DNA from: an uncultured bacterium
GTDB taxonomy: Bacteria > Planctomycetota > Phycisphaerae > Phycisphaerales > SM1A02
Direction of reading: 5' to 3'
Assembly: GCA_903938205.1 (NCBI GenBank)
Contig: CAJACJ010000480.1
Coordinates: 1 to 7,613 of the forward strand
Length of the DNA stretch: 7,613 nt
Shown: piece by piece, positions 6,342 through 7,613 of the stretch
Position numbering within the stretch: position 1 is the first letter of the stretch
Layout: each line of letters begins with the position of its first letter
Position numbers and translations under genes: made by a program
The notes under the pieces: model-generated
Told to the model about the DNA's origin: nothing
Databases searched by the model: none
Seen by the model: the letters and a program-made list of their open reading frames with translations, nothing else

Positions 6342-7613
6342 CACAGTCGTTTCGGGAGCGTTGGTGGCGTTGGAACAATCGCTTCCAAAAGACGCGTGTC
6401 AAGGTCATCGCCACGATCATTTCAACTCTTGTTGTCTTGGGTTTGATGACTCCTTTTTTTGTGGCCAGCGCAAGGTTGCAATCACAGCGCGACGCCATTG
6501 AAATGATTGTGCAGCAAAGCAACTTGTTGGATCGTGAACCAATCAGCGTGGCCTTGCTGGAACGAGGCGAAGTGACGACCTCCATGGGCAAGTTTCAAAG
6601 CAGTCGCTTGCGTTACATGGGAAACGATTTATTTGATCGTCAAGGGAAAGTGGTGGATGCCGCGTTGATTTCCGACGTACTGCTTGCTCCAAGTTTCCCA
6701 TCGTGGTCGCCAGTCTTCATGGTGGAGCGACCCACATCACCGCTTGCGGTGACCGCAATTCTGTTGGGAGCAACATTCCTGGCGCTGTGGCTGAATTTTT
6801 TTATTCCATATCTCTGCATCATGATCACCTGCGCGGCCATTGTGTTGCCTTCGGTGACTCAAGGATATTTTTCCGTGGCATTCGTCACCACGGGAATCAC
6901 CGCGCTTTTGCTTGCATTTGGCCTGTTAATACAACTTTTAATTGTCCTACTCGGCGCGCGTGAGGGTTGGTGCGCAGTGGCGCAAACGTTGGTGCGTGAA
7001 TCCATTCGGCTTCGAATCAGCGTTTCTTTTATCGCCGTGGTGCTCATCGCGCTTCCTCTCTTGCCAGTTTTTATTGACGGGTCTAGCCCGTTGCGTTATC
7101 AGATTCAAACATTCATGTCGCGTTCATTGGATATCGCGTATGTCTGCGCCGCATGCATGACATTGACGTTGGGTTGCGCGACCGTTGCGTTTGAAATTCG
7201 TGACAAACAAATATGGCAATTGATGACCAAGCCGCTGGATCGATTTCAATATCTTGTTGGTAAGTGGGTGGGGCTTGTCGGATTGAACGCGGTTTTGTTT
7301 TTAGTTTGTGGTTTGGGAATATTTATCTTTGTTCAATGGATGCGGACACGTCCCGCGGTGGATGATTTTGATCGCATTGCTATTCGTGATGAGGTATTGG
7401 TGGCGCGTGATGTTTCTCGACCGGAATATCAGCCGTTGAGTCGGGACAAGTTGGAAGAAGCTGTTGATTCCGTCATAGCCTCCGATGCCATTTTGAAAGC
7501 CGACTTGGATAGCGGCCGGCGTCGATTTGAGGATGTCAGGCGCGAGATCGCAGTGCAACGCCAAGTCGAGTTTCAATCAGCCCAGCGACGCGTTGATGCT
7601 GGCGAGAGTAAAA
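6338..7613 (+). CDS. ABC-2 type transporter permease with extra N-terminal membrane module (runs off the right edge)
   Basis: An uninterrupted frame from a TTG at 6338 to the window end encodes at least 425 residues. The TTG overlaps the ATPase stop (TTGA, 4 nt) and has AGGGAG upstream. A basic, Trp-rich start (RERWWRWNNRF, 6-16) precedes helix 1 (about 22-43). A probably extracytoplasmic stretch (about 44-135) follows, then helices at about 136-157, 158-175 and 180-206. From about residue 212 the sequence matches the left-end permease of this window: VRESIRLRI (219-227), helices at about 229-247 and 265-284, and a loop with E286-I287, K290, K298-P299, R302 and G308-K309. Helix 310-333 follows. 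The part from 337 on is charged and helix-rich and looks soluble. The rest lies outside the window. It is the membrane partner of the adjacent ATPase in an exporter and belongs to the SPFH operon. The N-terminal 210 residues are not part of the usual ABC-2 core. Confidence 0.85.
   Translation, partial: MTQSFRERWWRWNNRFQKTRVKVIATIISTLVVLGLMTPFFVASARLQSQRDAIEMIVQQSNLLDREPISVALLERGEVTTSMGKFQSSRLRYMGNDLFDRQGKVVDAALISDVLLAPSFPSWSPVFMVERPTSPLAVTAILLGATFLALWLNFFIPYLCIMITCAAIVLPSVTQGYFSVAFVTTGITALLLAFGLLIQLLIVLLGAREGWCAVAQTLVRESIRLRISVSFIAVVLIALPLLPVFIDGSSPLRYQIQTFMSRSLDIAYVCAACMTLTLGCATVAFEIRDKQIWQLMTKPLDRFQYLVGKWVGLVGLNAVLFLVCGLGIFIFVQWMRTRPAVDDFDRIAIRDEVLVARDVSRPEYQPLSRDKLEEAVDSVIASDAILKADLDSGRRRFEDVRREIAVQRQVEFQSAQRRVDAGESK

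Noticed and set aside
6338..6343. TTGACA, a perfect -35 hexamer, at the ATPase/permease junction
   Set aside because: No -10-like sequence is found 16-18 bp downstream, and the same bases are the stop of the ATPase and the TTG start codon of the permease, with a good AGGGAG upstream. It is most likely a coincidence of coding sequence.

Overview
The window looks like chromosomal DNA from a Gram-negative bacterium, most likely a planctomycete (possibly the Phycisphaerae). The lineage call rests on family resemblance and was not tested by any search. The clues are a polytopic HflK-like protein followed by HflC- and HflK-like genes and an ABC-2 exporter, and ABC-2 permeases carrying an 'E-I-x-x-K ... 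K-P-x-x-R ... G-K' signature. GC content looks moderate, and base and codon use look even across all genes, so I see no sign of recent transfer.

Layout. Positions 445 to 1 on the minus strand encode the N-terminal 148 residues of an ABC-2 type permease that runs off the left edge. A 144-bp divergent intergenic region (446-589) follows, holding an AT-rich perfect inverted repeat. From 590 to the right edge there is one tightly packed plus-strand operon of five genes: a 719-residue polytopic SPFH (HflK-like) protein, a 315-residue HflC-like protein, a 477-residue HflK-like protein, a 397-residue ABC ATPase with a long C-terminal tail, and a large ABC-2 permease. The permease starts at a TTG codon at 6338 and is cut by the right edge. 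Junctions are +17 nt, 0 nt, a 1-nt overlap and a 4-nt overlap, which implies co-transcription and translational coupling. No tRNA, rRNA, CRISPR array, insertion sequence or terminator was seen, and no gene-free stretch exceeds 144 bp.

How the genes may work together. Three different SPFH proteins, each with at least one membrane anchor, could build a membrane-bound HflK/HflC-type ring or cage. An ABC ATPase and permease are encoded directly after them in the same transcription unit, and no FtsH protease is visible in the window. The inference is that this SPFH assembly surrounds or organises an ABC-2 exporter rather than, or as well as, a protease. The substrate cannot be told from sequence. 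Two points stand out: the fusion of a six- to seven-helix membrane module to an SPFH domain in the first operon gene, and an extra membrane module of about 210 residues ahead of the conserved ABC-2 core in the last gene.
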